Shown: one piece after another, positions 24,195 through 32,876 of the stretch
Numbering within the stretch: position 1 is the stretch's first letter
Layout: the number at the start of each line of letters is the position of its first letter
From: Blastococcus saxobsidens DD2
GTDB taxonomy: Bacteria > Actinomycetota > Actinomycetes > Mycobacteriales > Geodermatophilaceae
DNA length: 64,000 nucleotides
Assembly: GCF_000284015.1 (NCBI RefSeq)
Contig: NC_016943.1
Location: 1,777,541-1,841,540 of the forward strand
Direction: 5' to 3'
Notes under the pieces: model-generated
Databases searched by the model: none
Seen by the model: the letters and a program-made list of their open reading frames with translations, nothing else
Told to the model about the DNA's origin: nothing
Program-made: the position numbers and the translations under genes

Positions 24195-24422
24195 ATGTCC
24201 GAGTCGCTCTACCTGCTTGCCCTCCTGGCCTGTCCCGTGGGGATGGGCCTGATGATGTGGATGATGATGAAGATGCAGCGGCCGTCCGCCGCTGCGGCCG
24301 CGGAGAGCCCTGCCGAGACGACCGTCGAGAAGCAGGCTGAGCTCATCAAGCTGCGCGCCGAGATCGACCAGCTGCGCGCCGAGCGCCGGGACGACTCCAA
24401 GCCGGCCGGCTGGGCTCTCTGA
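24195..24422 (+). CDS. small Met-rich membrane protein with coiled-coil tail
   Basis: 75 residues. One membrane helix carries ACPVGMGLMMWMMMKM, followed by an Ala/Glu linker and a charged coiled coil (KLRAEIDQLRAE). The ATG has a GGAGGAA ribosome site. A related protein is encoded at 31494-31817: both share the ACP-x2-MG-x-MMW-x-M element and a C-terminal coiled coil, and both sit just after a 19-bp dyad. Methionines facing the membrane interior may bind Cu(I). The family function is unknown. Confidence 0.75.
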   Translation: MSESLYLLALLACPVGMGLMMWMMMKMQRPSAAAAAESPAETTVEKQAELIKLRAEIDQLRAERRDDSKPAGWAL

Positions 24423-24607
24423 CTGCTGCGCCGGTACAGCGTGGACTCACAGGACGCGCGCACGCTGGTGTCGACGCTTGGGCCGCCACCTCGTGCAGTG
24501 AGCGCATCGCGACCACACATCCGGCACACGGATTCTTCACATCCGGTGGGCACTGTGGAGTCAGGTCGCTCACCGGCGGCCTGTCGCCTACCGAGGAGAA
24601 GAGTCTC

Positions 24608-25006
24608 TTGAGCAAGCGCACGATCATCGCTGTCGCCACCGGTGTCATTGCCGGTGCCACCGTGGTGGGGGTTCCCGCCTTCGCCTACGCCGACGCCGCT
24701 TCGGAAACCGGGGCAGCGGATTCCCACATGGAGTCGGTGATGGACGATCCGGCCTTCTACGACCGCATGATGGCCGCCATGTCCGACATGATGTCCGACC
24801 CGCAGATGCAGGAGGAGATGCGGGACCACATGCGAACCATGATGGAGGGCATGTCCTCGATGGAGGGCATGGAGGACATGCACGGTCACATGGACGGCAT
24901 GGGCGGCGGCATGGGCGGCGGCATGGGCGGCGGCATGGGCGGCGGCATGGGCGGCGGCATGGGCGGAGAGTCCTCCGACGACGCCGGCGACTCGGCTACC
25001 CCCTGA
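24608..25006 (+). CDS. secreted Met-rich protein with MGGG repeats
   Basis: 132 residues, starting from TTG at 24608, which has an AGGAG ribosome site nine bases upstream. A Sec signal (ATGVIAGATVVGVPAFAYADA) is followed by a region with dense MxxM and DMM patterns (MMAAMSDMMSDPQMQEEMRDHM). A run of five MGGG units and an acidic end follow. Such Met/His/Asp-rich exported proteins bind Cu(I)/Cu(II) in copper-resistance loci; here it would act as an extracytoplasmic copper buffer (inference). Confidence 0.8.
   Translation: MSKRTIIAVATGVIAGATVVGVPAFAYADAASETGAADSHMESVMDDPAFYDRMMAAMSDMMSDPQMQEEMRDHMRTMMEGMSSMEGMEDMHGHMDGMGGGMGGGMGGGMGGGMGGGMGGESSDDAGDSATP
24899..24958 (+). repeat. five exact 12-bp tandem repeats (ATGGGCGGCGGC)
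   Basis: The unit ATGGGCGGCGGC occurs five times without a mismatch inside the Met-rich protein gene, encoding (MGGG)5. The next partial copy continues ATGGGCGGA. Exact DNA identity shows recent slippage, so copy number is likely to vary among strains and alter the number of Met sites in frame. Confidence 0.95.
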
Positions 25007-25039
25007 CACCTCCGGCGGAGGGCGCGTTCCTCCCGGTGT

Positions 25040-25064
25040 CTCCTGGCGCTACGAGGGCCAGGAG
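25040..25064 (+). terminator. hairpin after the Met-rich protein gene
   Basis: CTCCTGGC (25040-25047) pairs with GCCAGGAG (25057-25064) across a nine-base loop, about 35 bases past the stop codon at 25006. No T-tract follows. It may be a terminator or attenuator before the lgt gene. Confidence 0.45.
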
Positions 25065-25165
25065 CGCCTTAACGGAACCCCGATGAGTCCCGAGCGATCG
25101 AGACCGACCGCATCGACCGAGCTGACCAGCGTTCGGTCGCACATCATTGACAGAGAGGCACACCC

Positions 25166-25927
25166 GTGCGGCCCGTCCTGTTCGAGGTCTTCGGTTTCCC
25201 GATCAACAGCTACGGCGTCAGCAAGGCCGCCGCCGCACTGGTGGCGGGGTACCTGCTGGCCCGTGAGTTCCGACGCTTGGGATGGAATCCCGACCGCGCC
25301 TGGTCGATCATCATCGCGGCGACCGTCATGGGATTCGTCGGCGGCAAGCTGTACTACCTCGCCGAGCACGCCGGAAGCCTGTCACTGCACTCGTTCGGAG
25401 GGTCGGGGTTCACCTGGTACGGCGGCCTGATCGCCGGGGTCGTGACCGTCGTGGTGATGGCGCGCCGGTACGAGCTCCCGCTCGGTCAACTGGCGGGGAT
25501 CGCGGCCGCCCCGCTGTCCTTCGCGTACGGCGTCGGCCGCATCGGGTGCTTCTTGTCCGGAGATGGCTCGTACGGGCAGCCGTCGGATCTCCCCTGGGCG
25601 GTCGCCTTCCCGAACGGGATGATGCCCACCATGGTGCCCGTGCATCCCGCCGCCCTGTACGAAGCGCTCTTCGCGCTCGCACTGGGCGGGGTTCTGTGGG
25701 CGCTGCGCACCCGGTGGGCACCGCTGCACGTCTTCGGCCTGTACGCGGTGCTCAGTGGAGTTGCACGGTTCCTCGTCGAGGAGATCCGTCTCAACGAGGA
25801 GGTCCTGTTCGGGCTGACCCAGCCACAGCTCTGGTCCCTGATTCTTGCCGCGGTCGGCGTCGGTCTCCTGGTGACCGGGAGGCGTAGCCCGTCCGAGAAG
25901 GAGCCGGCCGCGTCCGCGGCCGCCTGA
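25166..25927 (+). CDS. lgt: prolipoprotein diacylglyceryl transferase family protein (1)
   Basis: 253 residues with seven predicted helices. Lgt landmarks are SYGVSKAAAALVAGYLLARE, WYGGLIAG, the signature GRIGCFLSGDGSYG (GRxGNF in housekeeping Lgt; Asn is Cys here), VHPAALYE and a final GVARFLVEEIR. Lgt puts the diacylglycerol group on lipobox cysteines. A dedicated copy makes sense beside the many lipoproteins of this island, but the changed signature could mean altered activity. It is followed three bases later by the response-regulator frame. Confidence 0.85.
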   Translation: MRPVLFEVFGFPINSYGVSKAAAALVAGYLLAREFRRLGWNPDRAWSIIIAATVMGFVGGKLYYLAEHAGSLSLHSFGGSGFTWYGGLIAGVVTVVVMARRYELPLGQLAGIAAAPLSFAYGVGRIGCFLSGDGSYGQPSDLPWAVAFPNGMMPTMVPVHPAALYEALFALALGGVLWALRTRWAPLHVFGLYAVLSGVARFLVEEIRLNEEVLFGLTQPQLWSLILAAVGVGLLVTGRRSPSEKEPAASAAA

Positions 25928-25930
25928 GTC

Positions 25931-26662
25931 GTGGAGTCCGGCTTCGGCGGTGAACAAGTTACGACAGCCAGCGGAACCGTCCTCGTGGTCGACGACGAGG
26001 CAAAGATCCGGGAACTCGTCGGTGCCTACCTAGAGCGCGAGGGCTACCACGTCCTCCTCGCTCAGAACGGTCTGGACGCGCTGCGCCTGGTCGAACGCCT
26101 CCGCCCCGATCTGCTGGTCCTCGACCTGGGGCTGCCCGACATCCCGGGAGAAGAGCTTCTCCGCCTGCTGCGCCGGTCCAGCGACGTCCCTGTGGTGATG
26201 CTGACCGCCCGGGCCAGCGAGGGAGATCGCGTGGCGGGCCTGCGTCTGGGCGCCGATGACTACGTGACCAAGCCCTTCAGCCCGCGAGAGCTCGTCGCGC
26301 GAGTCGGGGCCGTCCTCCGCCGCGCCGGCGGCGGACGGCCCGGTCGCGTTCCGACCTTCGCCAGTGGCCGGCTGGCCATCGACCAGGAGAGCCGGGAGGT
26401 GACTCTCGACGGGAAGTCGATCGAGCTGACCCGCACGGAGTTCGACTTGCTCGTGATCCTGTCGTCCCGTCCCGGGCGGGCGTGGACGCGCGCCGAACTG
26501 ATCAGTCGCCTGCAGGGCCACGGCTTCGATGGGTACGACCGCACGGTGGACGTGCACGTCAAGAACCTGCGGCGGAAGCTCGGCGACCGTTCCCGGCGTC
26601 CGAGCTTCGTCCTGACGGTTGCCGGGATCGGCTACAAGTTCGGGGCGCCCGCCGATGAGTAG
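25931..26662 (+). CDS. OmpR-family response regulator
   Basis: 243 residues: receiver domain with acidic pocket (VVDDEAKIREL), phospho-acceptor Asp in LVLDLGLPD, a switch Thr in MLTARASEGD and Lys in VTKPFSP. The C-terminal winged helix contains IELTRTEFDLLVILSS and the recognition helix YDRTVDVHVKNLRRKL. The stop overlaps the kinase start. The pair probably responds to envelope copper like CopRS/CusRS; its binding site is not defined here. Confidence 0.9.
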   Translation: MESGFGGEQVTTASGTVLVVDDEAKIRELVGAYLEREGYHVLLAQNGLDALRLVERLRPDLLVLDLGLPDIPGEELLRLLRRSSDVPVVMLTARASEGDRVAGLRLGADDYVTKPFSPRELVARVGAVLRRAGGGRPGRVPTFASGRLAIDQESREVTLDGKSIELTRTEFDLLVILSSRPGRAWTRAELISRLQGHGFDGYDRTVDVHVKNLRRKLGDRSRRPSFVLTVAGIGYKFGAPADE

Positions 26663-28100
26663 TTCCCTGGCCCGGCGACTGGGCCTGGGCTTCGCGGCGA
26701 TCGCGCTCGTCGCGGCCCTCCTGGCCGCCCTGTTGGTCAATCTCGCGTTCAGCAGCCGGTTCGAGTCCTACCTCGACCAGCAACGGTCGGCTCGGGTGGA
26801 CCAGATCGCTGCTGCGGTCACCGGTTCGTACGTGTCCGCGGAGGGCTGGGACCCCGAGCGTCTCGACCAGCTCGGGCCGGCGATGTCCATGGCCGGTGCC
26901 GAGGTCCGCCTGGTCGATGCGGCGGGGGAGACGGTCTGGCCGACCGCAGGCAGCACCACCAGCGAGATGGCGCAGATGCATCGGGAGATGATGGCGGCGG
27001 GACCACTGGCCGACCCGGTCACCGTTCCGATCACCGTCGACGGGCAGCCGCGGGGAACCCTGCAGGTCGCGCTCCCCGAGGGCAGTGTGCCGCTCGCTGA
27101 TCGGCAGCTCCGCAGCTCCGTGAATCGGCTGCTGTTCGTGGGCGGACTCGCCGTAGCGCTGATCGCCTCGGTCCTGGGCCTGCTGTTCGCCCGGCGGGTC
27201 ACCCGCCCGCTCGCGGAGCTGACCGCAGCAGCTGATGATCTGCGCGCCGGTGACCGTGGCCGGCGGGCCATGGTGAGCGGGCGCGATGAAGTTGCCGAGC
27301 TGGCGACGGCGTTCAACGAGCTGGCCGCCTCCGCCGAACGGCAGGAGGCGCTCCGGCAGTCCTTCGCCGCGGACGTCGCCCATGAACTGCGCACGCCGCT
27401 GGCCATCCTGCGCAGCCAGCTCGAAGCCGTCCAGGACGGCGTCCTCGACCTGACGCCCGCTCTAGTCTCCTCCCTGCACGAGGAGACCCTGCGGCTCGGG
27501 CGCCTCGTCGCCGACCTGGAGACCCTCACCCGCGACGACCACAACTCCTTCTCCCTGGAGCGCGTCACCCTCGATCTGGCCGAACTGGTGCGATCGGTCG
27601 CTGCGGGTTTCCAGCACCGCTTCGCCGAGCGTGGTCTCCAGCTGGACCTACGACTGACCCCAGCGCCGGTCTGCGGTGACCGGGTCAGGCTGGCCCAGGT
27701 GGTGACCAACCTGCTCGGCAACGCGGTGAAGTTCGTCCCGGTGGGCGGCCGGGTGACCGTGACCACCGGCACCCAGGGTGATGCGGTGCACCTGGAAGTA
27801 AGTGACGACGGGCCGGGGATTCCGGACGCGGAACTCCCGCAGGTCTTCGACAGGTACTTCCGAGGACGGGGTGCACGGGCCAACGGCTCGGGGATCGGGC
27901 TGGCGGTCGTGGCCACCCTCGTCCGCGCGCATGGCGGAGGGGTGAGCGCCACGAACGCACCCGACGGAGGGGCCGTCTTCACCATCACGTTCCCACTCGC
28001 GGAGCCCTCAGGTTCCGCAACGGCATCAGCACGTCCGCAGTCCGCAGTCGCCCGGGGTCCACTGCCCGAGTCCTCGACGGCTCCACTTCTTCAGGAGTGA
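26655..28100 (+). CDS. sensor histidine kinase with Met-rich sensor loop
   Basis: 481 residues from the ATG at 26655. Two membrane helices (residues about 10-32 and 160-180) enclose an external sensor with EMAQMHREMMAAG, a likely copper-binding Met/His cluster. A HAMP domain (ARRVTRPLAELTAAADDLRAGD) is followed by the phospho-acceptor box SFAADVAHELRTPLA and an ATPase domain with N-box NLLGNAVKF and G-boxes DDGPGIPD and GSGIGLAVV. All catalytic parts are present. Translationally coupled to the response regulator. Confidence 0.92.
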   Translation: MSSSLARRLGLGFAAIALVAALLAALLVNLAFSSRFESYLDQQRSARVDQIAAAVTGSYVSAEGWDPERLDQLGPAMSMAGAEVRLVDAAGETVWPTAGSTTSEMAQMHREMMAAGPLADPVTVPITVDGQPRGTLQVALPEGSVPLADRQLRSSVNRLLFVGGLAVALIASVLGLLFARRVTRPLAELTAAADDLRAGDRGRRAMVSGRDEVAELATAFNELAASAERQEALRQSFAADVAHELRTPLAILRSQLEAVQDGVLDLTPALVSSLHEETLRLGRLVADLETLTRDDHNSFSLERVTLDLAELVRSVAAGFQHRFAERGLQLDLRLTPAPVCGDRVRLAQVVTNLLGNAVKFVPVGGRVTVTTGTQGDAVHLEVSDDGPGIPDAELPQVFDRYFRGRGARANGSGIGLAVVATLVRAHGGGVSATNAPDGGAVFTITFPLAEPSGSATASARPQSAVARGPLPESSTAPLLQE

Positions 28101-28102
28101 CC

Positions 28103-28747
28103 ATGGCACCACGCAGAAGAGCGGAGGCGGCGCCGCCCACGACCGAGCGCGTGCGCGCCGTCTACGAGCGGCAGGCCGCGCACTACGACGCTGTGATCAC
28201 GGTCGCCGAGTGGCTGCTGTTCCGGGGCGGCCGGTCGTGGGCCTGTCGGCAGGTCCGGGGGAGGGTCCTCGAGGTCGGCGTGGGCACCGGGCGGAACCTC
28301 CCGCTGTTCCCTCCGGACGTCGAGCTGACCGGTATCGAGCTGAGTCCGGCCATGCTGGCCCGGGCTGAGGCGCGCGCCGCGCAGCTGGCCCGGCCGGTAG
28401 ATCTGTGCCTGGGCGACGCGCAGCGACTGCCTTTCCCCGACTCCAGCTTCGACTCGGTGATCGCCACCCTGACCTTGTGCAGCATCCCCGACGACCGAGC
28501 CGCAGTCGCCGAGATGGCTCGGGTGCTGCGGCCGGGCGGCCGCCTGGTGCTGCTCGATCACGTCGCCAGTCCCCTCCCGGCGATCCGGCGGGTTCAGCGT
28601 TTGCTGGAACCGGCCTTCCTGCGCCTGGCCGCCGACCACCTGCTGCGGGAGCCCGATGTGGCGGTGCGGGCCGCCGGGCTGGAGATCGAGCATCTGCGTC
28701 GCTCGAAGCTGGGCATCGTCATGCGGCTGACGTGCACCAAGCCGTGA
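28103..28747 (+). CDS. class I SAM-dependent methyltransferase
   Basis: 214 residues. The SAM-binding glycine motif VLEVGVGTGRNLPLF, then GIELSPAMLARA and ARVLRPGGRLVLLDHV, follow the Methyltransf_11/25 plan (UbiE-like). The start with AAHYDAVITVAEWLLF resembles phospholipid or quinone methyltransferases. It follows the kinase gene by two bases, with an AGGAG site. No arsenite-methylating Cys set is evident, so ArsM is unlikely; the acceptor is unknown, and a lipid or quinone in copper-stressed membranes is possible. Confidence 0.8.
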   Translation: MAPRRRAEAAPPTTERVRAVYERQAAHYDAVITVAEWLLFRGGRSWACRQVRGRVLEVGVGTGRNLPLFPPDVELTGIELSPAMLARAEARAAQLARPVDLCLGDAQRLPFPDSSFDSVIATLTLCSIPDDRAAVAEMARVLRPGGRLVLLDHVASPLPAIRRVQRLLEPAFLRLAADHLLREPDVAVRAAGLEIEHLRRSKLGIVMRLTCTKP

Positions 28748-28832
28748 GCCACTCCCATTGCCCTGTGCCCTCGGCGCGCCTGGCCCGTTGACACCGCTTC
28801 ACAGCTCCCGTTCGCACCGAAGAGACAGGACC

Positions 28833-29402
28833 ATGTCGCTCTTGCTCCGCCTGGCAACCCTGGCCGCCGTCGTCCTCACCGTCCTCGGACTGGGGATCGG
28901 CAGCGCGTCAGCTCACGCTGAACTCGCCACCTCCGAGCCGAGCGAGGCGCAGACGCTGACCACACCGCCCCGGCAGATCACCCTGACCTTCACCGAGGCG
29001 GTCCGGGCTGGCTCGGCCGAGGTCGTGGTCCGCGGCGCCGACGGGCGTTCCGTCACTACCGGCCCCGCTACCGAGACCGATGCCGTGGTGCGGCAGCCGG
29101 TGGACCTCAGCAGCGATGGGTCCTACCTGGTTGCCTACCGAGTCGTCTCGCAGGACGGGCACCCGGTGACCGGGGAGCTCACCTTCAGCTACGCCGGGGC
29201 CGAATCCTCCGACGCCGGGCCGACCGGAGTGGCGAGTTCGACGGACTCCCCGGAGCCGCCGGTGACGCAAGCCGCCGCTGAGGAGGTGGCCGTGGCCGAC
29301 GGCGGGGCCGGTGCAGGGCTGTGGTGGATGCTCGGCGTCTCAGTGGCCGTCGTCGCCGGTCTCGGCATGCTGGCCCTGCGCCGACGAGGGCCTCGGGGCT
29401 GA
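28833..29402 (+). CDS. copC: CopC-domain copper-binding protein
   Basis: 189 residues: a Sec signal ends SASAHAEL, so mature His1 is available for the brace-type Cu(II) site. The CopC beta-barrel contains EPSEAQTLTTPPRQITLTFTEAV and SQDGHPVTGELTFSY, where D-x-HP supplies the other ligands. A linker and a C-terminal anchor helix ending in RRRGPRG hold it at the membrane. It precedes the CopD-CtaG gene by 11 bases and would hand copper to it. Confidence 0.92.
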   Translation: MSLLLRLATLAAVVLTVLGLGIGSASAHAELATSEPSEAQTLTTPPRQITLTFTEAVRAGSAEVVVRGADGRSVTTGPATETDAVVRQPVDLSSDGSYLVAYRVVSQDGHPVTGELTFSYAGAESSDAGPTGVASSTDSPEPPVTQAAAEEVAVADGGAGAGLWWMLGVSVAVVAGLGMLALRRRGPRG

Positions 29403-29413
29403 GCGAGAACCAC

Positions 29414-31381
29414 ATGGCTGACTCTCTCGTGACTGCGCAGGCAGCCGACCGCATGCGCAGCCGCTGGCCGGTCCTCCTTCCGGCGGCCGCCGCGGCGCTG
29501 CTGTTGACCTGGCTGACCTTGTCGGCCGGGTCCGAAGAGGAGTCGTCGGTCGCCGGGCTGCCCGGGTCCGATGCAGGGGCGGCCTGGCTCGTGCCCATGG
29601 TGCAGCTGCTGAACGACCTGGCTGCGGTCATGACCGCCGGATGCCTGCTGGGTGCGGCGGTCCTCCTACCGGGCGACCGGTTGCTCGCTGCCGCCGGTTA
29701 CCGGTGGGTGCGCACCGCCGGGTGGTCGGCTCTGGTGTGGAGCCTGCTGTCGCTGGCCGCGGTTCCGGCGCTGCTGGCCGAGTTCCTCGGACGAGGATTG
29801 TCGGGAGTCACGCCGACGGCGGTCGTCCAGTTCGTGGCGGACAGCCCTCAGGCCCAGGCCCGACTCGTCGTGGCTGTCCTCGCTGCGGTGCTCGCCATGG
29901 CCGCCAGGGTGATCCTCTCCATGGGCGGGACGCTCGGTCTGCTCCTGGTCGCCCTGCTCGCCGCGCTTCCGCCGGCCCTTGTCGGGCACGCCGGCGGCAC
30001 CGGCGGGATCTACGGCCCGACCGCGGTCGCTCTGCACGTCCTGGGCGTGGTCCTGTGGGCGGGAGGACTGGTCGCCCTCCTGGTCTGCCGCTCGATCAGT
30101 GTCGGAGCCGCCGGTGCCGCCGTCTCCCGGTTCAGCCGGCTCGCCGGACCGCTGGCGTTGCTCGTCGGTGGGAGCGGGGTACTCACCGCGCTGACCCGGC
30201 TGTCCGACCCGGCACAGGCGCTGGGCTCCAGCTATGGGTTGCTGGTCATGATCAAGCTGGTGGCGTTCGTGGGCTTGATCGTGGTCGGGGCGTGGCATCG
30301 GCGCTGGACCATGCCTGCCCTCGTCGCCGGACGTCCGGCAGCGTTCCTCCGGCTGCTCTCCGTGGAGGTGGTGCTCTTCGGAGCCACCATGGGGGTGGCC
30401 GTCGGCCTCAGCCGCACACCGCCCCCGACGCCCCCCGCCGCGGCCCAGGGCGGCGGAAGCCATGCCGCTGCTGACGTCGTCGTGCCGGCCCCGCCGTCGC
30501 CCGCCGCGTTGCTGGACGTCCATCCGGGCCTCGTGTTCCCCGTCCTGACCGCAGCGGCGATCGGGTTGTATCTCGCCGGCGTCCGGCGGATGTCCGCCCG
30601 AGGACGTCCGTGGCCAAGGCTGCGGACCCTCGCCTGGTCCGCGAGCTGGGCGCTGGTCCTCCTCGTGACCAGCAGCGGGCTCGCCGGCTATGGCGGGGTG
30701 CTGTCGAGCGTGCACGTCCTCCAGCACTTCACCCTGTCCCTCGCCGCGCCGCTGCTGATGGTGCTGGCCCGACCGGGCCGGCTTGCCATGACCGCCCTGC
30801 GGCCCTCGACGGGGCAGGACCTGCGAGGACCGCGGGAGTGGCTGGTGGCGCTCCGTGGTCGTCCGGTGATGGGGGCAGCTCTGCACCCGATGGTCGCTCT
30901 ACCGGTCTACCTGGTGGTGAACCACTCCGTCTACGTCTCCGGGCTGTACGGCTGGCTACTACGGTCCGAGGCCGCCGACGTCGTCTTCTTCACCCTGTTC
31001 CTGATCAGTGGGACGCTCTTCTTCCGCGCGCTGCTCGGCCCCGCCGGACCGGACACCGCAACGGCGCCGAGACCCCCCGTCGTCCTCGCCGCGCTGGCAG
31101 GGTGGGCGGCCGTCCACGGTGCGGTTGCGCTCGTGGTGCTCCGCAGCGGCCCGCTCCTGGCCGCCGAGTGGTGGAGTCAGCTGCTACGCCTCTGGGGGCC
31201 GATGCCGATCGAGGACCAGCAGACCGCCGGACGGATCGCGGCGACCTACGGGGTGGCCATGCTCTTCGCCACCGTCCTCGCCATCCTGTGGCGGCGAAGC
31301 CGTCGGCCGGGGGCGCCTCCGGCCGCTGCATGCAGCGCCGCACCTGTCCAGGGCGCGCCACAGGTGCAGGGGACCCGCTGA
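29414..31381 (+). CDS. copD: CopD - CtaG (caa3 assembly) fusion membrane protein
   Basis: 655 residues with about fifteen helices. The N-terminal half is CopD-like (VGHAGG, ALHVLGVVLWAGGLVALL, RFSRLAGPLAL). After a Pro-rich linker and a His/Ala segment the second half is a CtaG/caa3-type domain: LSSVHVLQHFTLSLAAPLLMVLARP, AALHPMVALPVYLVVNHSVYVSGLY and PMPIEDQQTAGRIAATYGVAMLFA. Actinobacteria often fuse these. It should import or transfer copper across the membrane toward oxidase or cuproprotein assembly. Confidence 0.92.
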   Translation: MADSLVTAQAADRMRSRWPVLLPAAAAALLLTWLTLSAGSEEESSVAGLPGSDAGAAWLVPMVQLLNDLAAVMTAGCLLGAAVLLPGDRLLAAAGYRWVRTAGWSALVWSLLSLAAVPALLAEFLGRGLSGVTPTAVVQFVADSPQAQARLVVAVLAAVLAMAARVILSMGGTLGLLLVALLAALPPALVGHAGGTGGIYGPTAVALHVLGVVLWAGGLVALLVCRSISVGAAGAAVSRFSRLAGPLALLVGGSGVLTALTRLSDPAQALGSSYGLLVMIKLVAFVGLIVVGAWHRRWTMPALVAGRPAAFLRLLSVEVVLFGATMGVAVGLSRTPPPTPPAAAQGGGSHAAADVVVPAPPSPAALLDVHPGLVFPVLTAAAIGLYLAGVRRMSARGRPWPRLRTLAWSASWALVLLVTSSGLAGYGGVLSSVHVLQHFTLSLAAPLLMVLARPGRLAMTALRPSTGQDLRGPREWLVALRGRPVMGAALHPMVALPVYLVVNHSVYVSGLYGWLLRSEAADVVFFTLFLISGTLFFRALLGPAGPDTATAPRPPVVLAALAGWAAVHGAVALVVLRSGPLLAAEWWSQLLRLWGPMPIEDQQTAGRIAATYGVAMLFATVLAILWRRSRRPGAPPAAACSAAPVQGAPQVQGTR

Positions 31382-31440
31382 TCGCCACGCCGGGGCAACA
31401 AGCCGGCGGATGCGCTTGCGGGGCCGTCCGGCGATCGGCT

Positions 31441-31459
31441 TTACTAGCCTGGATAGTAG
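31441..31459. promoter_or_regulatory. 19-bp dyad, copy C
   Basis: TTACTA-GCCTGGA-TAGTAG sits 35 bases before the ATG of the DUF2933-like gene at 31494. It has the full TAGTAG right arm and places that short gene in the proposed BlaI regulon. Confidence 0.7.
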
Positions 31460-31493
31460 TAAGACCACGTCTGCGAGCGCAGGGAGAAACGAC

Positions 31494-31817
31494 ATGCTCA
31501 GGTCGATGCGGTGCTGCCTGAACCCGAAGGTCATCGGGGGTCTGATCGCCGCAGGCGTGGCGCTCTGGCTGATGGCCCCGGCCGCCAGTACCGCGGCACT
31601 TCCGCTGCTCATCGCGCTGGTCTGCCCCCTGTCCATGGGCGTGATGATGTGGCAGATGAATCGCGGCGGCGGTAGTTGTGGCGCCTCGAGTGGGGGCCGC
31701 TCTGCGGCAGCCCCCTCCGTCGACGTCGACGAGGAGCTGCGGCAGGCGCGCGAGGAGGTCTCGATCGCCCGGGCCCGCCAGCAGCTGGGTGACCGGGGCA
31801 ATCAGGCGCCCGCCTGA
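31494..31817 (+). CDS. DUF2933-like small membrane protein
   Basis: 107 residues: CCLNPKVIGGLIAAGVALWLMAP (first helix after a CC pair), then LPLLIALVCPLSMGVMMWQM (second helix) and a GGGSCGASSGG linker, ending in a charged coiled coil. This matches the DUF2933 plan often found in copper and silver loci. It shares the CPxxMGxMMWxM element with the protein at 24195. Function unknown; the Cys/Met content suggests Cu(I) contact. Ribosome site AGGGAG. Confidence 0.8.
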   Translation: MLRSMRCCLNPKVIGGLIAAGVALWLMAPAASTAALPLLIALVCPLSMGVMMWQMNRGGGSCGASSGGRSAAAPSVDVDEELRQAREEVSIARARQQLGDRGNQAPA

Positions 31818-31931
31818 CAGGGCAGGCGCGCCGCTGACGCGGGCGCCCACCGGCGGGACGGACTCTCACCGCGCTACGAGGCGTGTGGTGGGGCCCTCTC
31901 GGGGTGGTGACCGCGGAGGCGGTCACACCGT

Positions 31932-32849
31932 TCAGGACGAGGACGTGGCGACGTAGGAGATGATCGTCGCCATGCCGGTGCCCATGTGGTAGGCGTTGTG
32001 GCAGTGGGTCAGCCACTGACCCGGATTGTCGGCCGTGAAGTCGACGATCACCCGTTCCCCCGGCGCCACCATCACCGTGTCCTTCACCGCACCGGCGAAC
32101 AAGGGGAGGCGGTTCCGCGCCGGATCTCGCAGGTCACCGGCAGTTGCTCCCGGGAAGAGGTCACCAGAACCTCGCACGGTGAAACTGTGGCCGTGCACAT
32201 GCATCGGGTGGTACATCGGAGTCTGGTTGACCAGCTCCAGTCGGACCCGCTGGCCCTCCCGGATGGCCGCGGGCGTGATGCCGGAGAAGGGGCGCCGGTG
32301 GTCGTAGCTCTGGGCATTGATGCGCCAGGCGAAGCTGAACATGTCTCCGGTGAGATGGAGGGTGTGGGTCACGTCCGGGGGCAGGTCGTCCTGGTCAACG
32401 GTGGGCGCCGCGCGGAGGTCGGTGAGCCGGAGCAGTCGCCCACTCAGCTCACGGGGAGCCGCAGCGGCTGACGGGGCTGCACCGCTGGCAGTGCGGACCA
32501 CTCCGAGCGCCTGGGCCCCATGGCCTTCTGCCACCGCCACCAGCGGGAAGGCCCCGTCTCCGAGGGTGACGAGCACGTCATAGCGCTCGCCGGCGCCGAT
32601 GTGGAGGTTGTCGACCGTGATCGGCTCGACCGGGAACCCGTCGGTATGGGTGACGGTCAGCCGGTGGCCTCCGAGAGCTACCCGGAAGGTGGTCGTCCCG
32701 GCGGCACTGATCAGCCGGATTCGTGCTCGTTGACCCGGCCTGGCGGCGAACGTCTCGGGGTCCGTGGGCAGGTGCCCGTTCAGGAGGTAGAACGGGTACC
32801 GCACGCTGTCGGCCATGCGCGACGCTGCGGACACTGGCGTCTCGGAACC
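31932..32849 (-). pseudogene. 3' half of a multicopper oxidase gene
   Basis: About 305 codons encode cupredoxin domains 2-3 of a CopA/CueO-type multicopper oxidase. YPFYLLNGHLP and VDNLHIGAGERYDVLV precede the copper motifs HPMHVHGH and HCHNAYHMGTGM (T1 Cys and Met plus T2/T3 His). The 5' half lies beyond the IS3-type insertion at 32850-34376. The two HxH motifs needed for the trinuclear centre are in that separate half, so neither piece alone can be a working oxidase. Confidence 0.9.
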
Positions 32850-32876
32850 TGTCAAGCCGGTTGAGACAAGATCGCG

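Noticed and set aside
24519-24545. ATCCG/CGGAT palindrome upstream of the Met-rich protein gene as a response-regulator box
   Set aside because: A single copy with nothing to compare it to in the window; too weak to list as a site.
24899-24958. Short direct repeats resembling a CRISPR-like array
   Set aside because: The repeats are contiguous 12-bp units inside a coding frame with no spacers; they encode a Met-Gly tract.
28103-28747. Arsenite methyltransferase ArsM
   Set aside because: The conserved arsenite-binding cysteines of ArsM are absent; only the general SAM-binding fold is supported.
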